IMG/VR virus record: IMGVR_UViG_3300050821_001948
Coordinates: 62,001-126,000 of that record
Origin: a virus
Reading direction: 5' to 3' (one strand)
DNA length: 64,000 nucleotides
Below the pieces are notes generated by a model that was not told the origin of the DNA, did no database searches, and worked only from the letters and a program-made list of their open reading frames with translations. Position numbers and translations under genes: made by a program. Positions 1-6,480 of this stretch are shown here, piece by piece (the first letter of the stretch is position 1; the number at the start of each line of letters is the position of its first letter).

Positions 1-150
1 GAATCCTTCACCTTCCCACTTAAACAGGTGGGGCTCGATCATCACTAGCGTCTCATTCATTCGCTCAGCGGCGACCATCGACGTGAGGTTGTGAACGTCC
101 ATCTCGTAAACCCAACCGTCGCGCGGCCGGGTAATCTTGAGGGTTAGCAC
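1..150 (-). CDS. unknown protein, 5' part only (runs off left edge)
   Basis: An open frame begins at a GTG at 150 on the minus strand and stays open for 50 codons to the window edge. A good Shine-Dalgarno (AGGAGAGG) lies just upstream. The visible part starts VLTLKITRPRDGWVYEMDV. I do not recognise the family. It is the last visible gene of the leftward operon and is separated from the previous gene by a 25-bp inverted repeat. Confidence 0.6.
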   Translation of the reverse strand, partial: MLTLKITRPRDGWVYEMDVHNLTSMVAAERMNETLVMIEPHLFKWEGEGF

Positions 151-171
151 AACGGTTTCCTCTCCTAAACG

Positions 172-256
172 GATGAGGATACAAATAACGGCGTGAGCTT
201 TGTCCGGGCTATAGGGTGAGCCGGATCGTCTTCACGCCGTTACTAATATCCTCATC
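172..256 (-). repeat. two-tier 25-bp inverted repeat between genes
   Basis: Arms 172-196 and 232-256 are complementary at 21 of 25 positions: a 10-bp outer stem (GATGAGGATA/TATCCTCATC), a 4-nt internal loop on each side, and an 11-bp inner stem (TAACGGCGTGA/TCACGCCGTTA). The 35-nt loop has a smaller imperfect hairpin (TCCGGGCT/AGCCGGA). It lies in the transcribed gap before the gene at 150. No U-run follows, so it looks like an RNA processing or regulatory element rather than a terminator. Confidence 0.8.
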
Positions 257-276
257 GGCAGATGGTTGAGTGTAGC

Positions 277-525
277 CTACTCCGGGGCGATCCACTCCCT
301 GTTGCCAGTCTCAACAAACCTAGCGAGGGCGTGGGCCGCGACTGCGCGTGTTTGGAACGCGTGGCGCCTACCGTCGAACGGTTCACCCGTGGGGACCGCA
401 ATCCACACACGGGAGGGATCGACACGCGCAACCTTGCCAATGTATCGCAGGGTCGATAGCTTGTCAGTGACCAAGTAGATACCGTCCGCGTTTCCTACCT
501 TTGTGTAGGTATACAGGCTTTTCAT
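277..525 (-). CDS. unknown protein, 82 aa
   Basis: ATG at 525 follows a GGAGAT Shine-Dalgarno and overlaps the stop of the upstream gene (ATGA). The protein starts MKSLYTYTKVGNADGIYLV and looks like a small mixed alpha/beta protein with no motif I can name. It is the fourth gene of a tightly overlapping leftward set (1176, 1015, 665, 525), so it is probably translated by coupling. Confidence 0.7.
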   Translation of the reverse strand: MKSLYTYTKVGNADGIYLVTDKLSTLRYIGKVARVDPSRVWIAVPTGEPFDGRRHAFQTRAVAAHALARFVETGNREWIAPE

Positions 526-665
526 TTAATATCTCCGCGCATGCGTAGTTCTTCATAGATTGCTTGTGCGGTTTCAAGGTCTAGCATGAGTACTAAGCGT
601 GCAAGTTCGTAGTCTGTGGTGCCATTGATCTGGTTGGCAATCTGCCGCGCGTGAGTCTCGTCCAT
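522..665 (-). CDS. unknown protein, 47 aa
   Basis: ATG at 665 overlaps the stop of the upstream gene (TAATG), and its TGA overlaps the next start (ATGA). It encodes MDETHARQIANQINGTTDYE and continues as an acidic, probably helical peptide. Support is positional: a short frame locked between two genes with one- and four-base overlaps. Function unknown. Confidence 0.65.
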   Translation of the reverse strand: MDETHARQIANQINGTTDYELARLVLMLDLETAQAIYEELRMRGDIK

Positions 666-1015
666 TACTCTACCCCTTCGGTTTCACACCATTCTGAATA
701 GGCAACGTCGATACGGTCGTATTCCGCCTGCGCGGTCTCAATCGTCTCATATCGTACGCAGTAAACGAATCCTTGATCGTTGGAGGATACGAGGTAAACA
801 CCCCACGGAATGGTCACGGTTACAGAGGCGTCGGCGTATGGGTCGATATCCTCGACCTGATCGACCTCAAACACCAATGGCGTGGTGCACCATACTCCGA
901 AGTCGGAGCTTCCGGTGTAGTCATTCTCGTCCATCGCAAACGAATACAGACATTCAGCTAGGCAGCTATCGAATTTCGCCAAATGTCCCTGACATCCGGG
1001 GTTGTCACACTTCAT
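665..1015 (-). CDS. unknown protein, 116 aa, Cys-rich N terminus
   Basis: The protein opens MKCDNPGCQGHLAKFDSCLA, with several Cys/His that could bind zinc, followed by an acidic region rich in aromatic residues. The start is set by the ATGA overlap with the upstream 54-aa gene. The family is not recognised. The operon is made of small proteins, two of which carry Cys pairs, typical of accessory phage genes. Confidence 0.7.
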   Translation of the reverse strand: MKCDNPGCQGHLAKFDSCLAECLYSFAMDENDYTGSSDFGVWCTTPLVFEVDQVEDIDPYADASVTVTIPWGVYLVSSNDQGFVYCVRYETIETAQAEYDRIDVAYSEWCETEGVE

Positions 1016-1176
1016 CGCTTACCCCTTAGGAGGTTAATCAGGCGGCTAAACAGTCGCGGGCGCTTGTAGCGGTCACACCGGCAGTACCAGAGTCCAACCT
1101 TTGCGGAGCAATGCGTACCAGAATGGTAGTACTGATGCGCCACCTTAGGGTGGTTACACGTCCAACAATTCGGCAT
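1012..1176 (-). CDS. small Cys-rich protein, 54 aa
   Basis: It encodes MPNCWTCNHPKVAHQYYHSG, later C23 and a YCRC motif at 31-34, with a basic C-terminal third. The CxxC...CxC pattern suggests a zinc-binding knuckle. A start-associated AAACACTCAC element lies directly before the ATG, with GGAAGG behind it. First gene of the 1176-to-277 overlapping set. Function unknown. Confidence 0.7.
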   Translation of the reverse strand: MPNCWTCNHPKVAHQYYHSGTHCSAKVGLWYCRCDRYKRPRLFSRLINLLRGKR

Positions 1177-1177
1177 A

Positions 1178-1187
1178 GTGAGTGTTT
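1178..1187 (-). promoter_or_regulatory. start-associated element AAACACTCAC
   Basis: Minus-strand AAACACTCAC lies 1 nt upstream of the ATG at 1176. The same element occurs before five other leftward genes (see 4280-4305, 4696, 5204, 5454 and 5795). Confidence 0.6.
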
Positions 1188-1194
1188 CCTTCCC

Positions 1195-1302
1195 TTACTT
1201 GCGGGGTGTTAGCGCCATTACAACCATTAGCATCCAGGTTAGCTGCATGCACCTATTAAGAATGACGCCAAACTCGGTTAGGTTTGAGATGAATCGTTTC
1301 AC
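1195..1302 (-). CDS. possible 35-aa peptide with hydrophobic segment
   Basis: A GTG at 1302, 2 nt after the stop of the 102-aa gene, opens a frame of 35 codons with the hydrophobic stretch LTWMLMVVMALT near its end. No Shine-Dalgarno is visible, so it would depend on coupling to the upstream gene. It fills the gap to the next gene but could be chance. Confidence 0.3.
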   Translation of the reverse strand: MKRFISNLTEFGVILNRCMQLTWMLMVVMALTPRK

Positions 1303-1304
1303 GG

Positions 1305-1613
1305 TTAGGACTCGTCAAGGAGGTAAAGCTTACCCTGATGCTGAGTCGTGGTCACGCTGAACTTTTGCGTTACCCTGTGTACGGTTCCATCCTTGAGAAC
1401 CCAGGCGATAGGCGTGTTATAGCTATACACAACGTAGGTGATACCTAACCGCTGCATACGGAATGCCTCAAGGTCTTCGCCTGACAATCGGCCGCTATCC
1501 CACACGTTTAGGCCATTGACGTTCTCAGCGCGCAATGCACCGTAGGTTGTCACATTCTCGCGTCGGCCAATGGCTTGAGCACATTCGCGCGACTTACTGG
1601 CAATCTTAGGCAT
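1305..1613 (-). CDS. unknown protein, 102 aa (resembles DUF8033-type phage proteins)
   Basis: ATG at 1613 follows AAGGGGAT. The sequence has a basic N-terminal third (MPKIASKSRECAQAI), a central GRLSGEDLEAF and a beta-rich end (YVVYSYNTPIAWV, VTQKFSVTTTQHQGK). The last two segments remind me of the DUF8033-like actinophage family, known only as conserved hypothetical. The match is from memory and weak. Monocistronic or linked to the 35-aa frame downstream. Confidence 0.7.
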   Translation of the reverse strand: MPKIASKSRECAQAIGRRENVTTYGALRAENVNGLNVWDSGRLSGEDLEAFRMQRLGITYVVYSYNTPIAWVLKDGTVHRVTQKFSVTTTQHQGKLYLLDES

Positions 1614-1631
1614 GATATCCCCTTAGGTTGT

Positions 1632-1696
1632 CTAGTATCGCAAAAAGCCGCATTAGGGACACTCACGAACCCTAATGCGGCCATTAACGATACTAG
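1632..1696. repeat. two-tier hairpin between genes
   Basis: Outer arms CTAGTATCG (1632-1640) and CGATACTAG (1688-1696) pair perfectly. Inner arms GCCGCATTAGGG (1647-1658) and CCCTAATGCGGC (1670-1681) pair perfectly over 12 bp. The arms are separated by 6-nt internal loops, with an 11-nt apical loop containing ACACTCAC. The architecture matches the repeat at 172-256. It overlaps the stop codon of the 43-aa gene and precedes the gene at 1613. Confidence 0.8.
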
Positions 1697-1824
1697 CTTA
1701 GGTGCAAGAAACAGTCCAATTCTTCACAAGCTTGGGACCATTCGTCCCGATTGTCTTCGGTTGGGTTGGCCGTGTAAACATCCCAGGCCACCTTAGCAGC
1801 CTCACTAGCTTCGGTGATACTCAT
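1693..1824 (-). CDS. unknown acidic peptide, 43 aa
   Basis: Starts MSITEASEAAKVAWDVYTAN and ends CFLHLS. It is acidic and probably helical. Its ATG overlaps the stop of the 56-aa gene (ATGA), and its stop lies in the outer arm of the hairpin at 1632-1696. Function unknown. Confidence 0.6.
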   Translation of the reverse strand: MSITEASEAAKVAWDVYTANPTEDNRDEWSQACEELDCFLHLS

Positions 1825-1991
1825 GCGGCCGTGACCATTCCCCAGGGTGAAACGCTCAAGTTGTGGTCGTGAGCGGCGCGCAAAGCGTCCTGTTTCGTGG
1901 CGAACGTCTCAGGCTCATCGCTCAGCGGAACAATTCTGTCTCCGACCGCGAATGAGTAAGTGTGGTTACGAGGGTCAAAGGCTAACTCCAT
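1821..1991 (-). CDS. unknown protein, 56 aa
   Basis: ATG at 1991 has AGGGGAT upstream. It encodes MELAFDPRNHTYSFAVGDRI and then an acidic/helical second half. The N-terminal FDPRNHTYSF phrase resembles openings of several phage hypothetical proteins, but I cannot assign a role. Coupled to the 43-aa gene by a 4-nt overlap. Confidence 0.6.
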   Translation of the reverse strand: MELAFDPRNHTYSFAVGDRIVPLSDEPETFATKQDALRAAHDHNLSVSPWGMVTAA

Positions 1992-2055
1992 GGGAATCAT
2001 CCCCTATTGTGCGATTATGGGCGATCCTGTCGTTTAGGTAATCGGCGGTCGATGT

Positions 2056-2259
2056 TCAGTAAAGCAAAGCCTCGTGGCAAAGGTCACAAACAGCCTCGTC
2101 GGAGCCTTCGTCAATGTCGAATACCGGCGTAATGAGGTTACCTTCGGTGTCTTTAGGTGACAATCCGATGCAATCAAAGTCGCCAGGCAAACGGTAGGTT
2201 TCACAAAGGCACGCAATGTGCCATACTGCGGCGTCGGCAGTCCAGCCGATAATAAACAT
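2056..2259 (-). CDS. unknown Cys-containing protein, 67 aa
   Basis: ATG at 2259 follows a strong AGGAGAAAGG. The protein has CLC near residue 18, a Cys at about 30 and CDLCHE near the C terminus, a pattern compatible with one zinc site. It follows the 63-aa gene with a 2-nt gap. Function unknown. Confidence 0.65.
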   Translation of the reverse strand: MFIIGWTADAAVWHIACLCETYRLPGDFDCIGLSPKDTEGNLITPVFDIDEGSDEAVCDLCHEALLY

Positions 2260-2261
2260 GG

Positions 2262-2453
2262 CTACGCCTTTCTCCTATGGAATGCGTCACCATGAATCGC
2301 GCACCGATTATCGTGGTGCAGTGGTGAGTGCTTATCCGTGGAAAAGGCGGCATCCAACCGATGCCACTCGGCGCAAATCTGCTCCGGTGTCGCCTTGTGA
2401 AAGTCCAGCGCGCCATATGACACGCGGGGAGCGTTATCAAGTACGTTAGACAT
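2262..2453 (-). CDS. unknown protein, 63 aa
   Basis: I place the start at the ATG at 2453 (MSNVLDNAPRVSYG), because GAGGAGGAT sits at ideal spacing before it; a longer frame upstream has no ribosome site. The protein is rich in His in its second half. First gene of the 2453-to-1305 leftward group. Confidence 0.6.
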   Translation of the reverse strand: MSNVLDNAPRVSYGALDFHKATPEQICAEWHRLDAAFSTDKHSPLHHDNRCAIHGDAFHRRKA

Positions 2454-3280
2454 GAGAATCCTCCTCAGGCATCCTAGTGAAAATTGGCGCACGTGAACAC
2501 CCTAGGACCGGACCAATGTCATCGACCCTAGGGAAAGGTAAGTCTCCAGGTATGTTAGCTGGCTCATATCGCTCGCGGCGATTTGTTGGGGTCCAGTGTC
2601 ATATGGAGACTAGAGACACGCCGGGTAATGCTCCCGGAATCCACTGTGATATCGTGGACGTAACTTTACCGTGCCGCCCTGCTATCACCTTTTTGGTGTG
2701 GTGACATAACACAGAGAGTCGATGTTATTTCGGCATCGCTTATCGGGACTTAATCCCGAATCATCGCGGATTCCCTTTTCAGGTGACCATATTCTCATTA
2801 TCCATGCGCGTGGCGCATTAACCTAGAGGATTGCTAGGTGGCTTAGGTCTGGCATGTAGTAAACCATCCTACCGTTTCAAGGATAGGCGACCTACTCCAC
2901 ACCAGAGGCTTTAAGGGAGGGTGACCGGGCACCATCCGTACTTGAATAGTCGCCACGTGAGCGTGATTCTGCTCTAACGTGAATCGACTAAAAACGTCCG
3001 TTTGCGTCGCATTCCGTATGCGTCGCGCCGTTGTCTCACTCATATAGGAACGCTGAACCGCGTTCTGCGCCGTGATTCTCGTATCAATTTGCAGCACCGC
3101 TGCGCCCTAGCTCCGCTCCCGCGTGAACTACTGCACCATGACTGTGCACACATGCGCCGCGCGCTTACCGCGCTTCGCTCGCACGCTCCGTCTCTCACTT
3201 AATAAGGAACGCTGCCCCCGGACATCCGCCACAATCCGCCGAGATATTTTCGATTCACTCTAATGGGCTAATCGTGATAC
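2454..3280. other. 830-nt region without a convincing gene
   Basis: No frame here has both a start and a plausible ribosome site. It holds several small hairpins (TCGGGA/TCCCGA at about 2740-2756, CCTAG/CTAGG at about 2822-2838), one AACGTCCGTT site (2993-3002), and two similar roughly 20-nt segments near 3031 and 3195, both with an AGGAACGCTG core. It lies upstream of the leftward genes at 2453, so it probably carries their promoter and leader, but I cannot place a -35/-10 pair with confidence. Confidence 0.5.
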
Positions 3281-3334
3281 AAAAAAAGGGGCGGACACGC
3301 GAGACCTGTCTAAGCGTCTCAGCGTGTCCGCCCC
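3281..3334 (-). terminator. rho-independent terminator
   Basis: Arms GGGGCGGACACGC (3288-3300) and GCGTGTCCGCCCC (3322-3334) pair over 13 bp and continue with GAGAC/GTCTC. On the minus strand the stem is followed by seven T (3287-3281). It ends the leftward transcript of the 310-aa gene. Confidence 0.9.
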
Positions 3335-3346
3335 GTGGCGAACCTG

Positions 3347-4279
3347 TCACACTCCAACTAGCTCCCGCATATCGAGCACACTCTCGTGCTCGATGGTTGC
3401 GGCGTACTCCGCGTGTGCCCGTTCGATCACCTTGAGACGCGCCGTAGCGGAGTGGTTACCGTACAGAGCGTCCGCCGCGCGTCCTACGGCGCTATCACAC
3501 AGTGCCAGCGCAGCTAGTGCCGGATTGACTAGCGTGCCCTTAGCGTTGACGTCGAGCGCCGCACCGATCACGCCGCGCGCCGCGTGAGACTGTGACACGT
3601 ACGTCGGCGCGCTCCCCTCTTGCTTGGGCAAGTCTGCGCCGCGCATGTTGACGTGACTCACGTCCTGCCGGACGTATGTCTCTCCATCGCCAGACGGAAC
3701 GTATGACTGACCGCGCGCAGCGTGCTTGGCAGCGTCCCGCGTACCCTTGATCGCAGAATGTCCTACCGTTGTCCTACGCACTCCGTCACGCGCGGCGCAC
3801 GCTACTAGGTACCGTGTAACCGATTCTGCGCCGCGCTCGTCGTGAATCCTTGCGCACACTTCCGCCCGTGACATGTACGCGCGTAGCGCACGCTCCGCGT
3901 TCGGTTCGTCACGCTCCACGGCTGAGGCAAGATCGTCCCATGATTCCGTGGCGTAGTGCGCGAGGATCAAGACCGCTTCGCTTACCGCGTCGTTCATTGC
4001 ATCATGCTGCGGCTGCGCCATGCCAGACGCGCGGATACCGGCGCGCACGTACTGCCGAGCGGATTGACCCGTACCGTTGATCGTCCCCGCGTTGCCGTGA
4101 ACGCGCCGCGCAACCAACACGCGCAACATGGCGTAGTCACTCTGCGTGATTCCGCACCATGTCCACGTGTCGACTAGCGCCGTGTCGTCATCGCCTTGCG
4201 CGTACGTGCTCGGCCTGTCTTCCGGCGTGGCCTGTAGTTCAGCCGCGCGGATCAATTCGTCGTGCGTGCGTGTAGTCAT
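3347..4279 (-). CDS. unknown protein, 310 aa
   Basis: I use the ATG at 4279 (MTTRTHDELIRAAELQ), because two tandem AAACACTCAC elements sit directly before it; the frame is open 26 codons further up. The product is alanine-rich and mostly helical by eye, with Arg/His-rich loops. No catalytic motif is recognisable. It is the last gene of the 5777-to-3347 leftward cluster and is followed at once by a strong terminator. The surrounding DNA is richer in CG dinucleotides than the rest of the window. Confidence 0.75.
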   Translation of the reverse strand: MTTRTHDELIRAAELQATPEDRPSTYAQGDDDTALVDTWTWCGITQSDYAMLRVLVARRVHGNAGTINGTGQSARQYVRAGIRASGMAQPQHDAMNDAVSEAVLILAHYATESWDDLASAVERDEPNAERALRAYMSRAEVCARIHDERGAESVTRYLVACAARDGVRRTTVGHSAIKGTRDAAKHAARGQSYVPSGDGETYVRQDVSHVNMRGADLPKQEGSAPTYVSQSHAARGVIGAALDVNAKGTLVNPALAALALCDSAVGRAADALYGNHSATARLKVIERAHAEYAATIEHESVLDMRELVGV

Positions 4280-4305
4280 GTGAGTGTTTCCAATCGTGAG
4301 TGTTT
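4280..4305 (-). promoter_or_regulatory. tandem start-associated elements
   Basis: Two copies of AAACACTCAC (minus strand, 4289-4280 and 4305-4296), the nearer one abutting the ATG at 4279. No ordinary Shine-Dalgarno is present. Confidence 0.6.
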
Positions 4306-4372
4306 GCTTGTCCCGATTAGACAGGCAACGAAACGCGCCGAACGTGTCGACGCGCAACGCAACCTAGCTAAG

Positions 4373-4678
4373 CTACTTCACTAGGCGAAGATTCCACCTT
4401 AGGTGTTTATTCATCGCGGCGTAATTGACTCCCGCCCGTGCATGGAATGCGGGGGAAGTAATCGACTCAAGGCGGTTAATCGCCTGCGCGGCCGAACAGA
4501 TTGAATCGTCCGGGCCGTACTCCGCGATTAGGTGTACTTTCACGTTTCCGCGTGTGGCGATAAGGTCCCGTAGGATTCCGAGGATTACCGTCGTTTGTGC
4601 TGATTCGCGCTTGATATAGCCGGTAGTTCTGACCGGAATAAGGCTAACCTTAGTGCCGGGTAGCAGTCTGGCAGTCAT
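4373..4678 (-). CDS. unknown protein, 101 aa
   Basis: Start ATG at 4678 (MTARLLPGTKVSLIPVR), chosen because GAAAGG and an AAACACTCAC element lie upstream. The longer frame up to 4753 would run back through that element. Basic protein, mixed alpha/beta, unknown function. Confidence 0.65.
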   Translation of the reverse strand: MTARLLPGTKVSLIPVRTTGYIKRESAQTTVILGILRDLIATRGNVKVHLIAEYGPDDSICSAAQAINRLESITSPAFHARAGVNYAAMNKHLRWNLRLVK

Positions 4679-4695
4679 GGCCGTAGCCTTTCTTT

Positions 4696-4705
4696 GTGAG
4701 TGTTT
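4696..4705 (-). promoter_or_regulatory. start-associated element AAACACTCAC
   Basis: Minus-strand copy followed by AAAGAAAGG and the ATG at 4678. Confidence 0.55.
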
Positions 4706-4752
4706 AGGATGACAAGGAACGACACGCGCGCGGCGTGCCGAACCTAGAGACA

Positions 4753-5202
4753 CTAAACGTAGTGCGGTGTGTGTACTCCATCCTTCGCTGTGTAGTCATC
4801 GCAGGATTCGCACGGGCGAGGATTCGCGTACTCTAGAGCCTCGGCCAACGTGAACGCATAGCCGGACATTCCGCCGTACATTCCCTTACCGTGCTCGTCC
4901 ACGCCTGCGAACGCTTCGCGCGTGCCATTGTCGGCGTACACGTACTCCGGCCATTCAACCGTTTCCGCCTCTGTGATCGCCGCGTCAAGCTGCGCGCGCA
5001 ATTCCCTAGCCTCTGCGACTGTGTACCAGAGGTGAAAACGCTTGTCCGTTTCGCCGTTACCCTGCGACACGTAGACGCACACTGTCGGATCGCTGATATC
5101 CGAGCCCGCGTATCCGTCAATACCGGCATGACCTTTATTACCGTCCGATGACGTCCGAACGTAAACCGCCGTGCCGCGTGCAAGGTTCGATTGTGTGCCC
5201 AT
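4753..5202 (-). CDS. unknown protein, 149 aa
   Basis: Start ATG at 5202 (MGTQSNLARGTAVYVR), with GAAAGG and AAACACTCACC immediately upstream. The frame upstream of 5202 is open but lacks a ribosome site. The protein looks beta-rich at the N terminus (VCVYVSQGNGETDKRFHLW), then helical and acidic, ending in a CESCDD Cys pair. No family recognised. Confidence 0.7.
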   Translation of the reverse strand: MGTQSNLARGTAVYVRTSSDGNKGHAGIDGYAGSDISDPTVCVYVSQGNGETDKRFHLWYTVAEARELRAQLDAAITEAETVEWPEYVYADNGTREAFAGVDEHGKGMYGGMSGYAFTLAEALEYANPRPCESCDDYTAKDGVHTPHYV

Positions 5203-5203
5203 G

Positions 5204-5213
5204 GTGAGTGTTT
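5204..5213 (-). promoter_or_regulatory. start-associated element AAACACTCAC
   Basis: Minus-strand copy one base before the ATG at 5202; a related CACTCACTCACG lies about 10 nt further upstream. Confidence 0.6.
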
Positions 5214-5232
5214 CCTTTCGTGAGTGAGTGGC

Positions 5233-5242
5233 AACGGACGTT
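5233..5242. promoter_or_regulatory. AACGGACGTT site extended to a 16-bp palindrome
   Basis: Here the 10-mer is embedded in GGCAACG-GA-CGTTGCC, a perfect 7-bp dyad with a 2-nt centre. It sits in the 94-nt gap between the genes at 5202 and 5437. It is one of nine exact copies of AACGGACGTT in the window. Confidence 0.6.
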
Positions 5243-5244
5243 GC

Positions 5245-5284
5245 CATCGTGCGCCGTGTCGGAATCGAACCGGCTTAAACCGTT
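5245..5284 (-). other. tRNA-fragment-like sequence (acceptor plus T-loop)
   Basis: On the minus strand, GCGCCG and CGGCGC pair around a segment holding GGTTCGATTCC, the T-loop consensus. It is only 40 nt, with no anticodon arm, so it is at best a tRNA remnant. Confidence 0.3.
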
Positions 5285-5296
5285 CGGCGCTGTGAA

Positions 5297-5437
5297 TCAA
5301 TCCGTGTAGGTGATCCGGTAGTCTGCCAAGTCGCGGTATTCATCCGTGGCTAGTTCCACCTGTACGTCGACTGCCTGCGACAGACTGTCACAATCCGCGC
5401 GGACGTTACCCTGAGAGTCGATTACTACGTATCGCAT
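5297..5437 (-). CDS. unknown acidic protein, 46 aa
   Basis: ATG at 5437 follows AACACTCAC and AGAAAGG. Encodes MRYVVIDSQGNVRADCDSLS and then an acidic helix ending RITYTD. Unknown function; one of the leftward genes that share the start-associated element. Confidence 0.65.
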   Translation of the reverse strand: MRYVVIDSQGNVRADCDSLSQAVDVQVELATDEYRDLADYRITYTD

Positions 5438-5453
5438 GTTAAAGCCTTTCTGT

Positions 5454-5462
5454 GTGAGTGTT
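5454..5462 (-). promoter_or_regulatory. start-associated element AACACTCAC
   Basis: Minus-strand copy followed by ACAGAAAGG and the ATG at 5437. Confidence 0.55.
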
Positions 5463-5528
5463 GTCTAGGTGTGCAACACGTAGCGCGCACCGTAGCGCGT
5501 GCCACATGCAACGAACCTAGCGCCGTGC

Positions 5529-5777
5529 TTAGCGCTCCGTGCCCCAGACAAGTTCGCCGTGTGCGTCGCGGCCGATGACGTTACCGCCGCAGAGCGCGTA
5601 CTCACGCTCGATCTCAGCGCCGAGCGTGCTCCAGAGTGAGACAGTCTCAACCGTCTCCGCCATAACCGTGGAGCGGCGGAAAGGGTTCGAGCCGACGTTC
5701 GTCCGTACTGCCGATGTCGCAGTAGCGCGCGGGTCGGCGCCGTTGTGCTTCACAACCTTGCGTCCGTTGAGTTCCAT
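5529..5777 (-). CDS. unknown protein, 82 aa
   Basis: Start ATG at 5777 (MELNGRKVVKHNGADPRAT), chosen because AACACTCACACAGAACGG lies just upstream; the longer frame beyond is not supported. The protein has a basic front and an acidic, aromatic-containing end. First gene of the leftward cluster that ends at the 3281 terminator, and so the one nearest the divergent control region. Confidence 0.65.
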   Translation of the reverse strand: MELNGRKVVKHNGADPRATATSAVRTNVGSNPFRRSTVMAETVETVSLWSTLGAEIEREYALCGGNVIGRDAHGELVWGTER

Positions 5778-5794
5778 GTCCGTATCCGTTCTGT

Positions 5795-5803
5795 GTGAGT
5801 GTT
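5795..5803 (-). promoter_or_regulatory. start-associated element AACACTCAC
   Basis: Minus-strand copy upstream of the ATG at 5777. Confidence 0.55.
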
Positions 5804-6235
5804 CGTATGGCGTGTGCCATCGTGCGCGCTGTGAGTGTGAGTCACTAGACCAGAATCGTCGGCGCGCGGACATGGCAGAGAATGAATCGGCCCGATGCAA
5901 TGATGCACACCCGATGTCTATTCCCTACCAGCTAATCGCGCGGCGCTTGTTAGGTGCCAGACCTTGCCAGCACTCTCGCCGCTAGGGTCGGGCATCACGG
6001 GGAGTTATTATCGCTGACTCCCAGGCCACTCGCCACCATCACGATGTCTTGCACTACCAGAATCGACCGATGCCTACGCCTGCCATACCGCCATTAGGGT
6101 GACGTTTCCGTCTCACTGTCTCGACGGCATCGGGCCAGTGAGAGTCTAGCCGCCTATGCAAGCAGTCTACCTGTCTATCTGGCCTAGCTGCCTATGCTTT
6201 GCGATTCGATATCGCAGATACACTACCTACAATGT

Positions 6236-6251
6236 TCGAACACCTGTTCGA
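6236..6251. promoter_or_regulatory. LexA (SOS) box
   Basis: TCGAAC-ACCT-GTTCGA is a perfect match to the TCGAAC-N4-GTTCGA LexA operator described in mycobacteria and other actinobacteria. A TACAAT -10-like hexamer lies directly upstream (6228-6233), so bound LexA would be placed to block rightward transcription. Confidence 0.7.
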
Positions 6252-6352
6252 TAGCCCCCCCGTTAGAAGTAGTCAAACCCTCAATTACTTTGTGTTATAA
6301 CGCCGGGACCGCTCGAACATTTTGGGCGATTTCAAATTCGGATTATTACGAA

Positions 6353-6362
6353 AACGGACGTT
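6353..6362. promoter_or_regulatory. AACGGACGTT site
   Basis: Exact copy of the repeated 10-mer in the control region, about 100 nt before the next copy. Confidence 0.5.
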
Positions 6363-6431
6363 TTAATTTCACCCGTTTGGCGGTTGTATTGGCCTTTATT
6401 TGACATGGCTGCTAAACTAAGCGCAAAGCGC

Positions 6432-6465
6432 TTGACACCCGGCGTAATCAGTAGTAACGGACGTT
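6432..6465 (+). promoter_or_regulatory. putative promoter overlapped by an AACGGACGTT site
   Basis: TTGACA (6432-6437), a 17-nt spacer and TAACGG (6455-6460) resemble a host sigma-A-type promoter for the genes at 6481 and onward. The repeated 10-mer (6456-6465) covers the -10, where a bound protein would block polymerase. Confidence 0.5.
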
Positions 6466-6480
6466 TGAATTGGAGTTGGA

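Larger units (their letters stand above)
5804..6480. promoter_or_regulatory. divergent control region
   Basis: No gene is supported in these 680 nt, which separate leftward genes (from 5777) and rightward genes (from 6481). It contains hairpins GGGAGT/ACTCCC (about 6002-6025) and TCTCACT/AGTGAGA (about 6111-6143), a direct repeat CTAGCYGCCTATGC (about 6149 and 6185), a perfect SOS box, two AACGGACGTT sites, and a promoter-like TTGACA-N17-TAACGG at 6432-6460. Confidence 0.6.

Noticed and set aside
2843-3097. 84-codon minus-strand frame in the gene-free stretch
   Set aside because: No Shine-Dalgarno, no CCGATA or AACACTCAC element before its starts, and basic low-information sequence.
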